This document shows positions 23,804-31,156 of a stretch of 31,285 bases of DNA, in pieces. Below the pieces are notes generated by a model. The model ran no database searches, was not told where the DNA came from, and saw only the letters and a program-made list of their open reading frames with translations. This stretch comes from Prevotellaceae bacterium UBA3627 (GTDB taxonomy: Bacteria; Bacteroidota; Bacteroidia; Bacteroidales; Bacteroidaceae). The translations under genes and the position numbers were made by a program. The DNA lies in NCBI GenBank assembly GCA_002373375.1, contig DFLE01000057.1:20688-51972 (forward strand). The letters run 5' to 3'. Every line of letters starts with the position of its first letter. The stretch's first letter is position 1.

Positions 23804-24433
23804 TCAGTCTAACAATATCAACAGCACAGCCGTCCAGTGTGCCATTGCTCCCAGCAAAACGAATATATGCCATATAGCATGGAAGTGCCTGCGGTTATCA
23901 TTGGTAAAGAAATATGTGCCTGCCGTATATAATACTCCTTCTGTGATAAGCATCACGAGAGCTGCCACCGACAATCTTTCCCACACAGGCTTTATTATCA
24001 AGAGCACACTCCAGCCCATCAAAAGATATATAGCCAATGACAGTTTGGGCAGCTTACCCATGGCATAGACCTTATAGAAGGTACCGCCTATCACGGCAGC
24101 CCACTGCAGTCCGAACACCAACCATCCCAACCATCCGCCGATTACCGACACACATATAGGAGTATAGGAACAGGCTATCATGACATAGATGCTGATATGG
24201 TCTATCTTACGCATCACTTGTTTGGCACGTCCCGGCCATACCCAGTGATATATGGTACTTGACAGGAACATCAGGAACATACCCGTGATGAAGAATATCA
24301 CACCGAAAGCCCATTCCCATCCTTTATACACCGCCGGCCACACCATCCATATACTTGACAAGGCAAAGACAGCACCTACGAGATGCGTCCATGTGTTGCC
24401 CTGCTCCCTGCTTGATGGTAACTTATGCGACAT
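23804..24433 (-). CDS. Hemolysin III / PAQR-family membrane protein
   Basis: A 209-residue protein with about seven membrane helices. The family marks are the SSTIYHW segment, KIDHISIY and the late HFHAIWH, whose histidines bind zinc in PAQR proteins. Despite the name, bacterial members such as YqfA are not established toxins and are linked to membrane homeostasis. It belongs to the tight set with the RNA methyltransferase (one-base gap) and flavoprotein, and follows the PASTA gene by 59 bases. Confidence 0.9.
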   Translation of the reverse strand: MSHKLPSSREQGNTWTHLVGAVFALSSIWMVWPAVYKGWEWAFGVIFFITGMFLMFLSSTIYHWVWPGRAKQVMRKIDHISIYVMIACSYTPICVSVIGGWLGWLVFGLQWAAVIGGTFYKVYAMGKLPKLSLAIYLLMGWSVLLIIKPVWERLSVAALVMLITEGVLYTAGTYFFTNDNRRHFHAIWHIFVLLGAMAHWTAVLLILLD

Positions 24434-24492
24434 TATCCTTTTCTTACCTTAACAAAATTATTATTACGCTACCTATTTATCAAGGTGTTCTC

Positions 24493-25203
24493 TTACTCTA
24501 CCACCTCAAAATCGTCCTTATCGCCTCCCGCGGCAGACGAATTAGATGCTCCCTCCTCTTGTGTCTCACTCACCTCTGCCTCGTTAGCGTCATATTCCTC
24601 TGCTTCATAAACAGAAGCATCGGTCTCTACCAATTCCTCGTCATCAGACACATGTCCGTTACCCACCACGATGGTTACCGGAGTATCCACTGGTATTCTC
24701 TGTCCAGTGACATAGCTTCTGCCTCCAGCCTGTATGCCATACACCCAGTCTTTCTCTCCTGGAACATACTTAGGCGCCGTAAGCCTGAAACCTATTGCAG
24801 TCAGACGTGCCTGTGCCTCGCGCAATGAGCTGTTGTCTATAATATCCGGCAAGGCGAGCGTTGGAGAGTGAGCACTGTTTATGGTGAGATATACCACACG
24901 TCCACTCTTCATTCGTGTTCCTGCCGCAGGCATCTGTTCCAGTATGACACCCGAGGGTAAGTTCTTTACATAGCCCGTATCATTTACCTCCACGATAAAT
25001 CCTCTGTTCTCCAGAGAGCGCTGTGCACTCTCCAACGACTGTTTCCTGACATCCGGCACAGAGATACTTTCCCCATGGTGCGTGTAAATATTCAGTGTTA
25101 TGTGCGCACTCAATGCTATCACCACCACCAGCAGTATCATTGCCAGTATGTTAAGCCAGAGGTAACGGCTCATCAGTTTCTTAAAGAATACTTGTACTTT
25201 CAT
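24493..25203 (-). CDS. Membrane-anchored PASTA domain protein without kinase
   Basis: A 236-residue protein. One membrane helix (about 13-36) is followed by two PASTA domains (about 46-111 and 115-184), visible as VPDVRKQSLESAQ...GRVVYLTIN and LPDIIDNSSLREAQ...TPVTIVVG. The last 50 residues are an acidic Glu/Asp/Ser-rich tail. PASTA domains bind peptidoglycan stem peptides or beta-lactams in kinases and PBPs; here there is no catalytic domain, a form common in Bacteroidota. The PASTA region should face the periplasm. No promoter is visible in the 88-base gap to kduI. Confidence 0.92.
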   Translation of the reverse strand: MKVQVFFKKLMSRYLWLNILAMILLVVVIALSAHITLNIYTHHGESISVPDVRKQSLESAQRSLENRGFIVEVNDTGYVKNLPSGVILEQMPAAGTRMKSGRVVYLTINSAHSPTLALPDIIDNSSLREAQARLTAIGFRLTAPKYVPGEKDWVYGIQAGGRSYVTGQRIPVDTPVTIVVGNGHVSDDEELVETDASVYEAEEYDANEAEVSETQEEGASNSSAAGGDKDDFEVVE

Positions 25204-25240
25204 GTGTCTATATACAAGGAGTGGATGTGTCTTGGTGCCC

Positions 25241-25279
25241 GGCAGTCAGCAGTCTTCACTATTATAACTGCTGACTGCC
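25241..25279. terminator. Perfect 13-bp hairpin after kduI
   Basis: GGCAGTCAGCAGT (25241-25253) and ACTGCTGACTGCC (25267-25279) pair perfectly around a 13-base loop, 12 bases after the kduI stop. There is no U-tract, so it could be a terminator, a 3' stabiliser or a repeat element. Confidence 0.55.
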
Positions 25280-25291
25280 AAACTCCGTTGA

Positions 25292-26290
25292 CTACTTTAT
25301 GTCGATAACTGGTATCTCGTCTTTATCGTTATAGTAGAGGTTCTCACCTGCCATACCCCAGATGAAGGTATAGTAGTATGTGCCTGCTGCTGCGTGGATA
25401 GACCACTCTGGTGACATGATGGCCTGCTCATTGTGCAGCCATACGTTACGGCTCTCCTGTGGCTCGCCCATCACGTGAGAGATAGTCTGCTTCTCAGGCA
25501 GGTTGAAGTAGTAGTAAGCCTCGATGCGGCGACCGTGTGTGTGAGGTGGCATGGTGTTCCATACAGCACCTGGGTTGAGCTGTGTCAGACCGAGCTGCAG
25601 TTGGCATGGTCCCTCCTCAAGCACGTCGTTGACGATGAGCTTATAAACGGTACGGTTGTTTGCCTCCTCTGTAGTGCCTACAGGTCCCCATACGGCAGCC
25701 TTCAGCGACCCCTTACGACCGTCGAGTGTAATCCACTGTGTCTTGTAGTGCTGGTGTGCAGTAGCTGAGTTAAGGTAGAACTTAGCTGGCTTAGAAGCGT
25801 CCTTAGAGCGGAACTCCACAACCTTGTTTACGTCCTTGTCCTTACCGATGTGTCCGCGACCGATATAGAGAGCCTCCTTTGGAGAGAGGGCATACTCTTT
25901 GCCGTCCACGATAACGAAGCCGTCACCCTCACCGCAGTTTACCACGCCGAGCTCACGGTTGTAGAGGAAGTACTTCTCCTTGATGTTCTTGTCAACGTCA
26001 AGACCGAGCTCCCAGAAGTTCTCCAGCTTCAAGGTCTTGTTTACTGGCATAGCACCACCGAAGATGAAGCGGTCATAGTGTGAATATGTAAGCAGTATAG
26101 AGTCTGCCTCCATCACCTTCTCCATGACGAAACGCTCGCGGAGCATCTTCGTGTCATAGTGCTTCACATCCTCAGGATGACAAGCTGTCTGGAACTTAAC
26201 GTGCTGAGCGCCTACGAAACGGTCTGGCTCAGTAGCGTTGACATTGATTGCTGCTAAAGCTAAAGCAGCGAGTGCAAATAATTTCTTCAT
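25292..26290 (-). CDS. kduI: 5-keto-4-deoxyuronate isomerase (KduI) with a signal peptide
   Basis: KduI isomerises 5-keto-4-deoxyuronate (DKI) to 3-deoxy-D-glycero-2,5-hexodiulosonate (DKII), the step after unsaturated uronates are released from pectin. This 332-residue protein has the cupin zinc ligands His250, His252, Glu257 (MPPHTHGRRIEAYYYF) and His299 (SPEWSIHAAAGT), plus the family blocks YSHYDRFIFGGAMPV and TFIWGMAGENL. Usual length is about 278-280. The excess includes an N-terminal MKKLFALAALALAAINVNA, a clear signal peptide, before the conserved HPEDVKHYDT block (38-47). A later start would remove that block. It is last in the set DUF4861, GatC-like permease, kduI. Periplasmic location is inferred; the family is known as cytosolic. 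Confidence 0.93.
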   Translation of the reverse strand: MKKLFALAALALAAINVNATEPDRFVGAQHVKFQTACHPEDVKHYDTKMLRERFVMEKVMEADSILLTYSHYDRFIFGGAMPVNKTLKLENFWELGLDVDKNIKEKYFLYNRELGVVNCGEGDGFVIVDGKEYALSPKEALYIGRGHIGKDKDVNKVVEFRSKDASKPAKFYLNSATAHQHYKTQWITLDGRKGSLKAAVWGPVGTTEEANNRTVYKLIVNDVLEEGPCQLQLGLTQLNPGAVWNTMPPHTHGRRIEAYYYFNLPEKQTISHVMGEPQESRNVWLHNEQAIMSPEWSIHAAAGTYYYTFIWGMAGENLYYNDKDEIPVIDIK

Positions 26291-26311
26291 ATTATTATTT
26301 TATTATTATTT

Positions 26312-26369
26312 TCTGAATATTCTGAGTGGTCGGAGTATTCGGAGTATTCCGAGCAATCAGAGTATTCCT
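26312..26369. repeat. 10-bp tandem array (CGGAGTATTC) between the permease gene and kduI
   Basis: About five to six degenerate units, best at 26331-26350, which run into the permease stop codon (26368-26370). Confidence 0.75.
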
Positions 26370-27753
26370 ATTTTGTTGTCTTCTTGTTTATTGTCACACG
26401 GTTCCAAGCCAGCACACCTGCGGTGAGGATGGTGAGGATGGCTGCGCCGATGTAGTTAAGATACTTCATGCAAGCGTAGATAAGTGTTGACAATGGGCTT
26501 GAAGCGAAGTCAAGCGCACCGGCAGAGAAGCCTGCAGGCACCTGCACGGTCTTGTCGTCAGGATGAACCTGTGCTACGCTGTGGGCAGCAGAAGTGAAGT
26601 CGCCTGCCATCCATGTAACGAAGTACAGACCTATCGCCATTACCACGAGACCTACGATGAATGAGCGGAGCACATTGCCGTTGGTGTATGGCAATACCAT
26701 TACGAATACGTAGAACATACCTGCGAGTGATGCCAGTGGCAGGAACTGGTTGCCAGGGAGCGCAACGGCGAGTACCAATGTTACAGGGATGAGGAGCAGT
26801 GACACTACCAATGTGGTAGGATGACCGATGACAAGTGCTGGTGACATACCGATGTAGAGTTCCTTGTCCTCGCCAAACTTCTTCGCGATAAGCTCCTTTG
26901 TAGCCTCAGCGATAGGCTTCAGTCCCTCGATGAAGAGTGAAGTGATACGTGGGATGAGCTCCATGACGGCACCCATCTTGATGCCGATCTGCAGTGTAGT
27001 AGGGATGTTGTCAACAAGCTCGTTCCAGTCCTTGCAAGCAAGGCAGCCGATGATGATACCTATCAGCACACCGAGGAAGAGAGGCTCACCGAAGAGACCG
27101 AACTTCTTCTTCATACCCTCAGAGTCAATGTTCACCTTGTTGATGCCAGGAACGTAATCCAGTGCCTTGTTAATAACGATAGCGAAAGGCATGAAACCCT
27201 GACAGAAAGGCTGAGGGATAGATATACCATCCATGCCAGGATAGAACTTCTGGAAACGCTTAGCAGTCATGTCTGCCATTACGAGTGTGAGTATATAGCA
27301 GATGATTGCAGCGAAGAAGCCCCATGCAATAGAGTCGGTCATGAAATAAACCACGGCGCCGATGAAAGCAAAGTGCCAGTAGTTCCACAGGTCGATGTTG
27401 ACTGTGCGAGTGCAACCCGTAAGCAGCAGCACGAGGTTAACGCCCAGACATACAGGAATGATGAATGAGCCTACGAGAGTGTTGTAAGCTACAGATGCAG
27501 CAGCAGGCCATCCCATGTCAAACACCTGCAGCTTCAGGTCGTAAATCTCTACTACCTTTCCCAAAGCAGGTGACATAGTGTCAACGAGCAATGCGGTAAT
27601 GATACTAAGTCCTACGAAACCTACTCCGACGTAGAGTCCGCTTTTCAGGGCTTTTGAGAACTTGATGCCTATGCAAACACCGAGTATGGTGAAGATGATT
27701 GGCATCATGACAGCGGCACCGAGGCCGATGATGTATGAAAATACAGCTTCCAT
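26368..27753 (-). CDS. Orphan galactitol-PTS-type EIIC (GatC-like) permease
   Basis: A 461-residue polytopic membrane protein of about 10-12 helices. It follows E. coli GatC, as I recall it, through its length: the N-terminal YIIGLGAAVMMPII, GVGFVGLSIITALL, DMGWPAAAS, the central KKFGLFGEPLFLGVLIGII, and ALVIGHPTTLV...ALPGNQFLP. In enterobacteria GatC moves galactitol while GatA/GatB phosphorylate it. Here no IIA or IIB domain is fused or adjacent, and Bacteroidota generally lack EI and HPr. It probably works as a phosphorylation-independent carrier. Its position between two genes for signal-peptide-bearing proteins, one of them KduI, suggests it imports a deoxyuronate product. The substrate is an inference. 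Confidence 0.9.
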   Translation of the reverse strand: MEAVFSYIIGLGAAVMMPIIFTILGVCIGIKFSKALKSGLYVGVGFVGLSIITALLVDTMSPALGKVVEIYDLKLQVFDMGWPAAASVAYNTLVGSFIIPVCLGVNLVLLLTGCTRTVNIDLWNYWHFAFIGAVVYFMTDSIAWGFFAAIICYILTLVMADMTAKRFQKFYPGMDGISIPQPFCQGFMPFAIVINKALDYVPGINKVNIDSEGMKKKFGLFGEPLFLGVLIGIIIGCLACKDWNELVDNIPTTLQIGIKMGAVMELIPRITSLFIEGLKPIAEATKELIAKKFGEDKELYIGMSPALVIGHPTTLVVSLLLIPVTLVLAVALPGNQFLPLASLAGMFYVFVMVLPYTNGNVLRSFIVGLVVMAIGLYFVTWMAGDFTSAAHSVAQVHPDDKTVQVPAGFSAGALDFASSPLSTLIYACMKYLNYIGAAILTILTAGVLAWNRVTINKKTTK

Positions 27754-27760
27754 CTAGTTA

Positions 27761-27802
27761 GTTATGAGTTATGAGTTATGAGTTATGAATTATGAGTTAT
27801 GA
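27761..27802. repeat. 7-bp tandem array (GTTATGA), six copies
   Basis: Six head-to-tail copies of (G/A)TTATGA starting seven bases upstream of the permease start codon, so they form its proximal leader. Confidence 0.92.
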
Positions 27803-27842
27803 ATTTTTAGTTAGTTTTCTTTTTTTCTTATAGGTACTAAAT

Positions 27843-27914
27843 ACTATAGTTACTATAGTTACTATAGTTACCATAGTTACTATAGGCACTATAGGCACTA
27901 TAGTCACTATCGCT
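27843..27914. repeat. 9-bp tandem array (ACTATAGTT), eight copies
   Basis: Eight units in strict 9-base register; the first three are exact and later ones vary at the last two bases. It ends one base before the DUF4861 stop codon. The core ACTATAGT is palindromic and shared with the array upstream of fabF. Confidence 0.92.
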
Positions 27915-27915
27915 C

Positions 27916-29148
27916 CTATTCTATCTTGATAGCAGCAGGAGCCTCAAGTTCCTTCTTCCACTCCTTCAGGTACTTGAACCATGCCTCTTTGTCTTTGAAG
28001 CCAAAGGTCTCAATGTCACAGGTGCAGGTGAACCAGTAGTGCATATCATCATCCTTCGTACCTACTACCTGCACATAAGCCTGGTTAGGCAGGTGGTCCT
28101 TACCATCGGTAAAGTGTGAGTCAGCCTTGTAATACTGCTTTGGCACATAGATGCCCAGTCCCACGGTAATGGTGTCATACACCTTCGGGTTGTTGCCAGC
28201 ACATGCCCTGCCCCAGTCGCCACGCAGGCCGGCCTTGTCTGAGAACTCTGTGGAACCCTCGACAATGTCAACGATGCCCGTTGACAATGGTATGTCTGCC
28301 ACGTCGCGTGAGAAATCCACCTGCACCTCCACGTCACGATGACCGTAGTAGAGTATGTAGCGTGTACGGATGTCAACAGGCTTACAGCCCTCGTATGGCT
28401 GCCAAGCCTTGTTTGTTATGTCGAGAATTGTGCGCACAGGACCCTCACACACCACGGTCTGCGTGCGGTTCCTTACGTTCTCAAACATTACGGATTTCTT
28501 GCCGTCCCAGCCGTGGAGTGCTCCGCAACCGTATGTCGAGCCGGTGTAGAGCACGTCCTCGCCATATCCCTTGTCACGTTGCTCCTGCGTAGTGTAGAAG
28601 GCGGTCTCCGCAATATCCATCTTATAGTTGCGGTGACCATAGTAGTCAAGCGACTGACGGTGGTCGGCATACACGCGGAAGCCTACCATGTCGTTCTCCA
28701 TGACGGCTCCGTGAGGGAATATGTAGTTATAGGGGTTGGTGTCCTTCGGGAAAGTCACCGACGTGATACGCTGGTGCTTCTGGTTCTTCTCCGAGCGGTC
28801 ACGTATGCCGAGGTAGCCGTATGTGCGGTTCTCGTATTTGCGTGGCTCGCCCTGCTCAGACAGTGTGACGGTGAATGTCTGTTTCTCCTTCTTTGCCATA
28901 TCGGTGACAAAGGCCAGCTCGTCAAACTCGCCGTCATCGTCAAGGTCGTCAAGCTGGCACGGTATCTCCTTGCCGTCAAGGGTTACAAGTGCTGAGCGCA
29001 CGTCGTCGTCAACCTCGATAACAACCGGCACAGCCCTACGCTCCGTCTTAGAGGGGTTAGTAACCGTAACGGTGAGTGTCTTGTCTGCCGCCTGTGCTGC
29101 AACAACTGCCGCAAGCACAGCGGATATTGTAAGTAGATGCTTCTTCAT
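27916..29148 (-). CDS. Secreted DUF4861 family protein
   Basis: A 410-residue exported protein. Residues 1-20 form a signal peptide (AAQA/ADK). A beta-sandwich-like N-terminal part (about 22-105) contains LDDLDDDGEFDELAF, a possible calcium loop. The remainder holds blocks such as YNYIFPHGAVMENDMVGFRVYADHR-type text, GYGEDVLYTGSTYGCGALHGWDGK and YILYYGHRDVEVQV, which I associate with DUF4861 (PF16153). No biochemical function is established to my knowledge; members often occur with polysaccharide-degradation genes. The start overlaps the folK stop by four bases (ATGA), so translation is coupled to a housekeeping gene. The permease gene follows after 162 bases of tandem repeats with no promoter visible. 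Confidence 0.8.
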   Translation of the reverse strand: MKKHLLTISAVLAAVVAAQAADKTLTVTVTNPSKTERRAVPVVIEVDDDVRSALVTLDGKEIPCQLDDLDDDGEFDELAFVTDMAKKEKQTFTVTLSEQGEPRKYENRTYGYLGIRDRSEKNQKHQRITSVTFPKDTNPYNYIFPHGAVMENDMVGFRVYADHRQSLDYYGHRNYKMDIAETAFYTTQEQRDKGYGEDVLYTGSTYGCGALHGWDGKKSVMFENVRNRTQTVVCEGPVRTILDITNKAWQPYEGCKPVDIRTRYILYYGHRDVEVQVDFSRDVADIPLSTGIVDIVEGSTEFSDKAGLRGDWGRACAGNNPKVYDTITVGLGIYVPKQYYKADSHFTDGKDHLPNQAYVQVVGTKDDDMHYWFTCTCDIETFGFKDKEAWFKYLKEWKKELEAPAAIKIE

Positions 29149-29561
29149 TGTATTATTTCGTTTAATGGTTTCATAACAAAGTCTCTCTCACGCATCAGCG
29201 GATGCGGTATGACAAGGTCTGCGTCATTGAGCGTTATATCATCATACAGCAGGATGTCGATATCTATTATGCGGTCATGATACACCCCGCCGTGTGATTT
29301 CTCCGTGCGCCCCATAGCGCGCTCTATGCTCTGCGTGGCCTCCAGCAACTGGTGTGGTGTAAGTATGGTCTCCACACACGCCACACTGTTCACAAAACCG
29401 TTATCAGACTTAAAGCCCCAAGGTTCAGAGCGCATCATAGCGGAGCGCCGCACGATGCGCCCCACCCTCTCCTCTGTCATTCTGTATGCGGTGAGGATAT
29501 TCTCCTCTTTCTCTCCTATGTTAGAGCCATACGCAAGGTATGCAGTATGTGTGTCAATCAT
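29145..29561 (-). CDS. folK: 2-amino-4-hydroxy-6-hydroxymethyldihydropteridine diphosphokinase
   Basis: A 138-residue HPPK, slightly short for the family, which transfers pyrophosphate from ATP to hydroxymethyl-dihydropterin in folate synthesis. Visible marks are AYGSNIGEKEENI (substrate loop), EPWGFKSDNGFVNSV, the catalytic HDRIIDIDILLYDD with the metal-binding Asp pair, and IPHPLMRERDFVMKPL. It starts three bases after the His-rich protein's stop, and its own stop overlaps the DUF4861 start. Confidence 0.95.
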   Translation of the reverse strand: MIDTHTAYLAYGSNIGEKEENILTAYRMTEERVGRIVRRSAMMRSEPWGFKSDNGFVNSVACVETILTPHQLLEATQSIERAMGRTEKSHGGVYHDRIIDIDILLYDDITLNDADLVIPHPLMRERDFVMKPLNEIIQ

Positions 29562-29564
29562 CTC

Positions 29565-29807
29565 CTACGATATGAGCTTGCTACACATCACAATGACAAA
29601 GAACAACACCAGACAAATGAGAATCATTCCCAATCCCTCTGCCCACGGGAGCCGCCCGGCGCGTTTGCCCTTTACCAGCCTTACACTGCTGTGATGGTGA
29701 TGATGATGCGAGGACGATGACCCGTCTGCCGACGAGTGGTGGTGATGGTGGTGGTGGTGCCGGGTTGAGTCCTTCTGCTCTGCCCCATTGTTTAGGTTCT
29801 CTGCCAT
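29565..29807 (-). CDS. Histidine-rich small membrane protein
   Basis: An 80-residue protein I cannot place in a family. Residues 17-24 are eight consecutive histidines, and residues 34-39 are six more, separated by a Ser-rich linker with an Asp-Gly. A basic stretch (VRLVKGKRAGR) precedes a C-terminal membrane helix (about 57-78), so the His-rich end probably faces the cytosol. The CAC/CAT codon runs could expand or contract by slippage. It sits in the middle of a queA-folK pair that is usually adjacent in Bacteroidota, three bases before folK. Metal binding is plausible from composition only. Confidence 0.75.
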   Translation of the reverse strand: MAENLNNGAEQKDSTRHHHHHHHHSSADGSSSSHHHHHHSSVRLVKGKRAGRLPWAEGLGMILICLVLFFVIVMCSKLIS

Positions 29808-29829
29808 AGTAGTAGTATATTATAGTTCG

Positions 29830-31026
29830 TTAATCATTGACTATCAGCATGACATCGCCAAAGCATCCCACCTTGAAGCCTGCCTTCAATGCCTGCTTGT
29901 ATGCCTCCATCACAATCTCGTAACCACCGAAAGCGCAGGTTGACATAAGCATTGTTGACATTGGATGATAGAGATTGACAAGCAGGTTGTCAGCCAGTCC
30001 GAACTGGTATGGAGGGAATATGAACTTATTGGTCCATCCGTCATACTCCTTCAGCATGCCGTCGGTGCCCACTGTGGTCTCCGTAGCCTTGAGTACGCTG
30101 GCTCCCACTGCAAGCAGTTTGTGTCCGCTTTTCTTTGTATTATTGATGATGTCGCAAGCCTCTCTTGTGATGTGCATCTCCTCAGAGTCCATCTTGTGCT
30201 TTGACAGGTCCTCCACCTCTATGGTATTGAAGTTTCCGAGGCTGCTGTGCACAGTTACGAAAGCCGACTTTATACCGCGTATCTCCATGCGCTTCAACAA
30301 CTGGCGGGTGAAGTGCAGACCTGTTGACGGTGCTGTCACTGCTCCCTCGTGCTCTGCAAACACGCACTGGAAGTCCTCAAAGTCATCATCAGTCACCGGA
30401 CGGTCAAGGTTGCCGTTGGAGTCCTTATGGTCCACTATATACCTCGGCAGCGGAGGGTAGCCCAGCGAGAAGAGGTCGCGCTTGAACTCGTCGTGAGGGC
30501 AGTCATAGAGGAAACGCAGCGTACGTCCGCGCGATGTGGTGTTGTCTATCACCTCTGCCACGAGGTCGCCCAGTCCGTCAAAGAAGAGTTTGTTGCCTAT
30601 ACGTATCTTTCGCGCCGGCTCCACCAGCACGTCCCACAGGCGCATCTCCTCGTTAAGCTCACGCAGCAGGAACACCTCAATACGTGCGTCGGTCTTCTCT
30701 TTAGTACCGTAGAGACGTGCAGGGAACACCTTTGTATTATTGAATATAAAGGTGTCATCCTCATCAAAATAGTCAAAGATGTCTGTCAGTGACAGGAGCA
30801 TCTTCTTGCCGTTCTCGTCCTTCAGCGGCTTACCCTTGGCATCGGTCTTATACAGACTGATTTTCTGTGACTTCTTATGCACCACCACCATGTTACACTC
30901 GTCGGGCCTCTTCACGCTGAAGGTGGTCTCCTTGCCGTCGCTGCCCTTAACGACGTGCTCTACTGAGTGTGGATACAATGCCACCTGTGATGGTGACAAG
31001 TTAAAGTCGAATTGTGATAACTTCAT
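29830..31026 (-). CDS. queA: S-adenosylmethionine:tRNA ribosyltransferase-isomerase
   Basis: A 398-residue enzyme that adds the ribosyl moiety of S-adenosylmethionine to 7-aminomethyl-7-deazaguanine in tRNA, giving epoxyqueuosine. It starts MKLSQFDFNLSPSQVALYP and has the blocks IFNNTKVFPARLYG, RIEVFLLRELNEEMRLWDVL, SLGYPPLPRYI, TAPSTGLHFT and TVHSSLGNFNTI typical of QueA. Length exceeds the usual 340-350. The excess lies at residues 23-80, a charged Lys/Asp-rich insertion between the N-terminal strand and the FNNTK block. It is first in the minus-strand series queA, His-rich protein, folK. Confidence 0.95.
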   Translation of the reverse strand: MKLSQFDFNLSPSQVALYPHSVEHVVKGSDGKETTFSVKRPDECNMVVVHKKSQKISLYKTDAKGKPLKDENGKKMLLSLTDIFDYFDEDDTFIFNNTKVFPARLYGTKEKTDARIEVFLLRELNEEMRLWDVLVEPARKIRIGNKLFFDGLGDLVAEVIDNTTSRGRTLRFLYDCPHDEFKRDLFSLGYPPLPRYIVDHKDSNGNLDRPVTDDDFEDFQCVFAEHEGAVTAPSTGLHFTRQLLKRMEIRGIKSAFVTVHSSLGNFNTIEVEDLSKHKMDSEEMHITREACDIINNTKKSGHKLLAVGASVLKATETTVGTDGMLKEYDGWTNKFIFPPYQFGLADNLLVNLYHPMSTMLMSTCAFGGYEIVMEAYKQALKAGFKVGCFGDVMLIVND

Positions 31027-31056
31027 CTGTATAGTTGTTATAGAGCCCCACCCCGG

Positions 31057-31075
31057 CCCTCCCTGCGAGGGAGGG
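31057..31075. repeat. GC-rich hairpin, possible REP-like element
   Basis: CCCTCCC (31057-31063) pairs with GGGAGGG (31069-31075) around TGCGA. The surrounding CCCCGGCCCTCCC text resembles recurring intergenic hairpins in Bacteroidota genomes, by my recollection. Confidence 0.5.
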
Positions 31076-31156
31076 AGCGTGAGTCAGGGATTTTTAATTA
31101 TTAATATCTTAATTTATATATCTTAATTATTCAAGTTTCGCATGCGCTCACTCGTT

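Noticed and set aside
28339..28995. Plus-strand open frame of 218 codons within the DUF4861 gene
   Set aside because: It is an antisense shadow of a well-supported exported protein, with a composition typical of reverse-frame translation.
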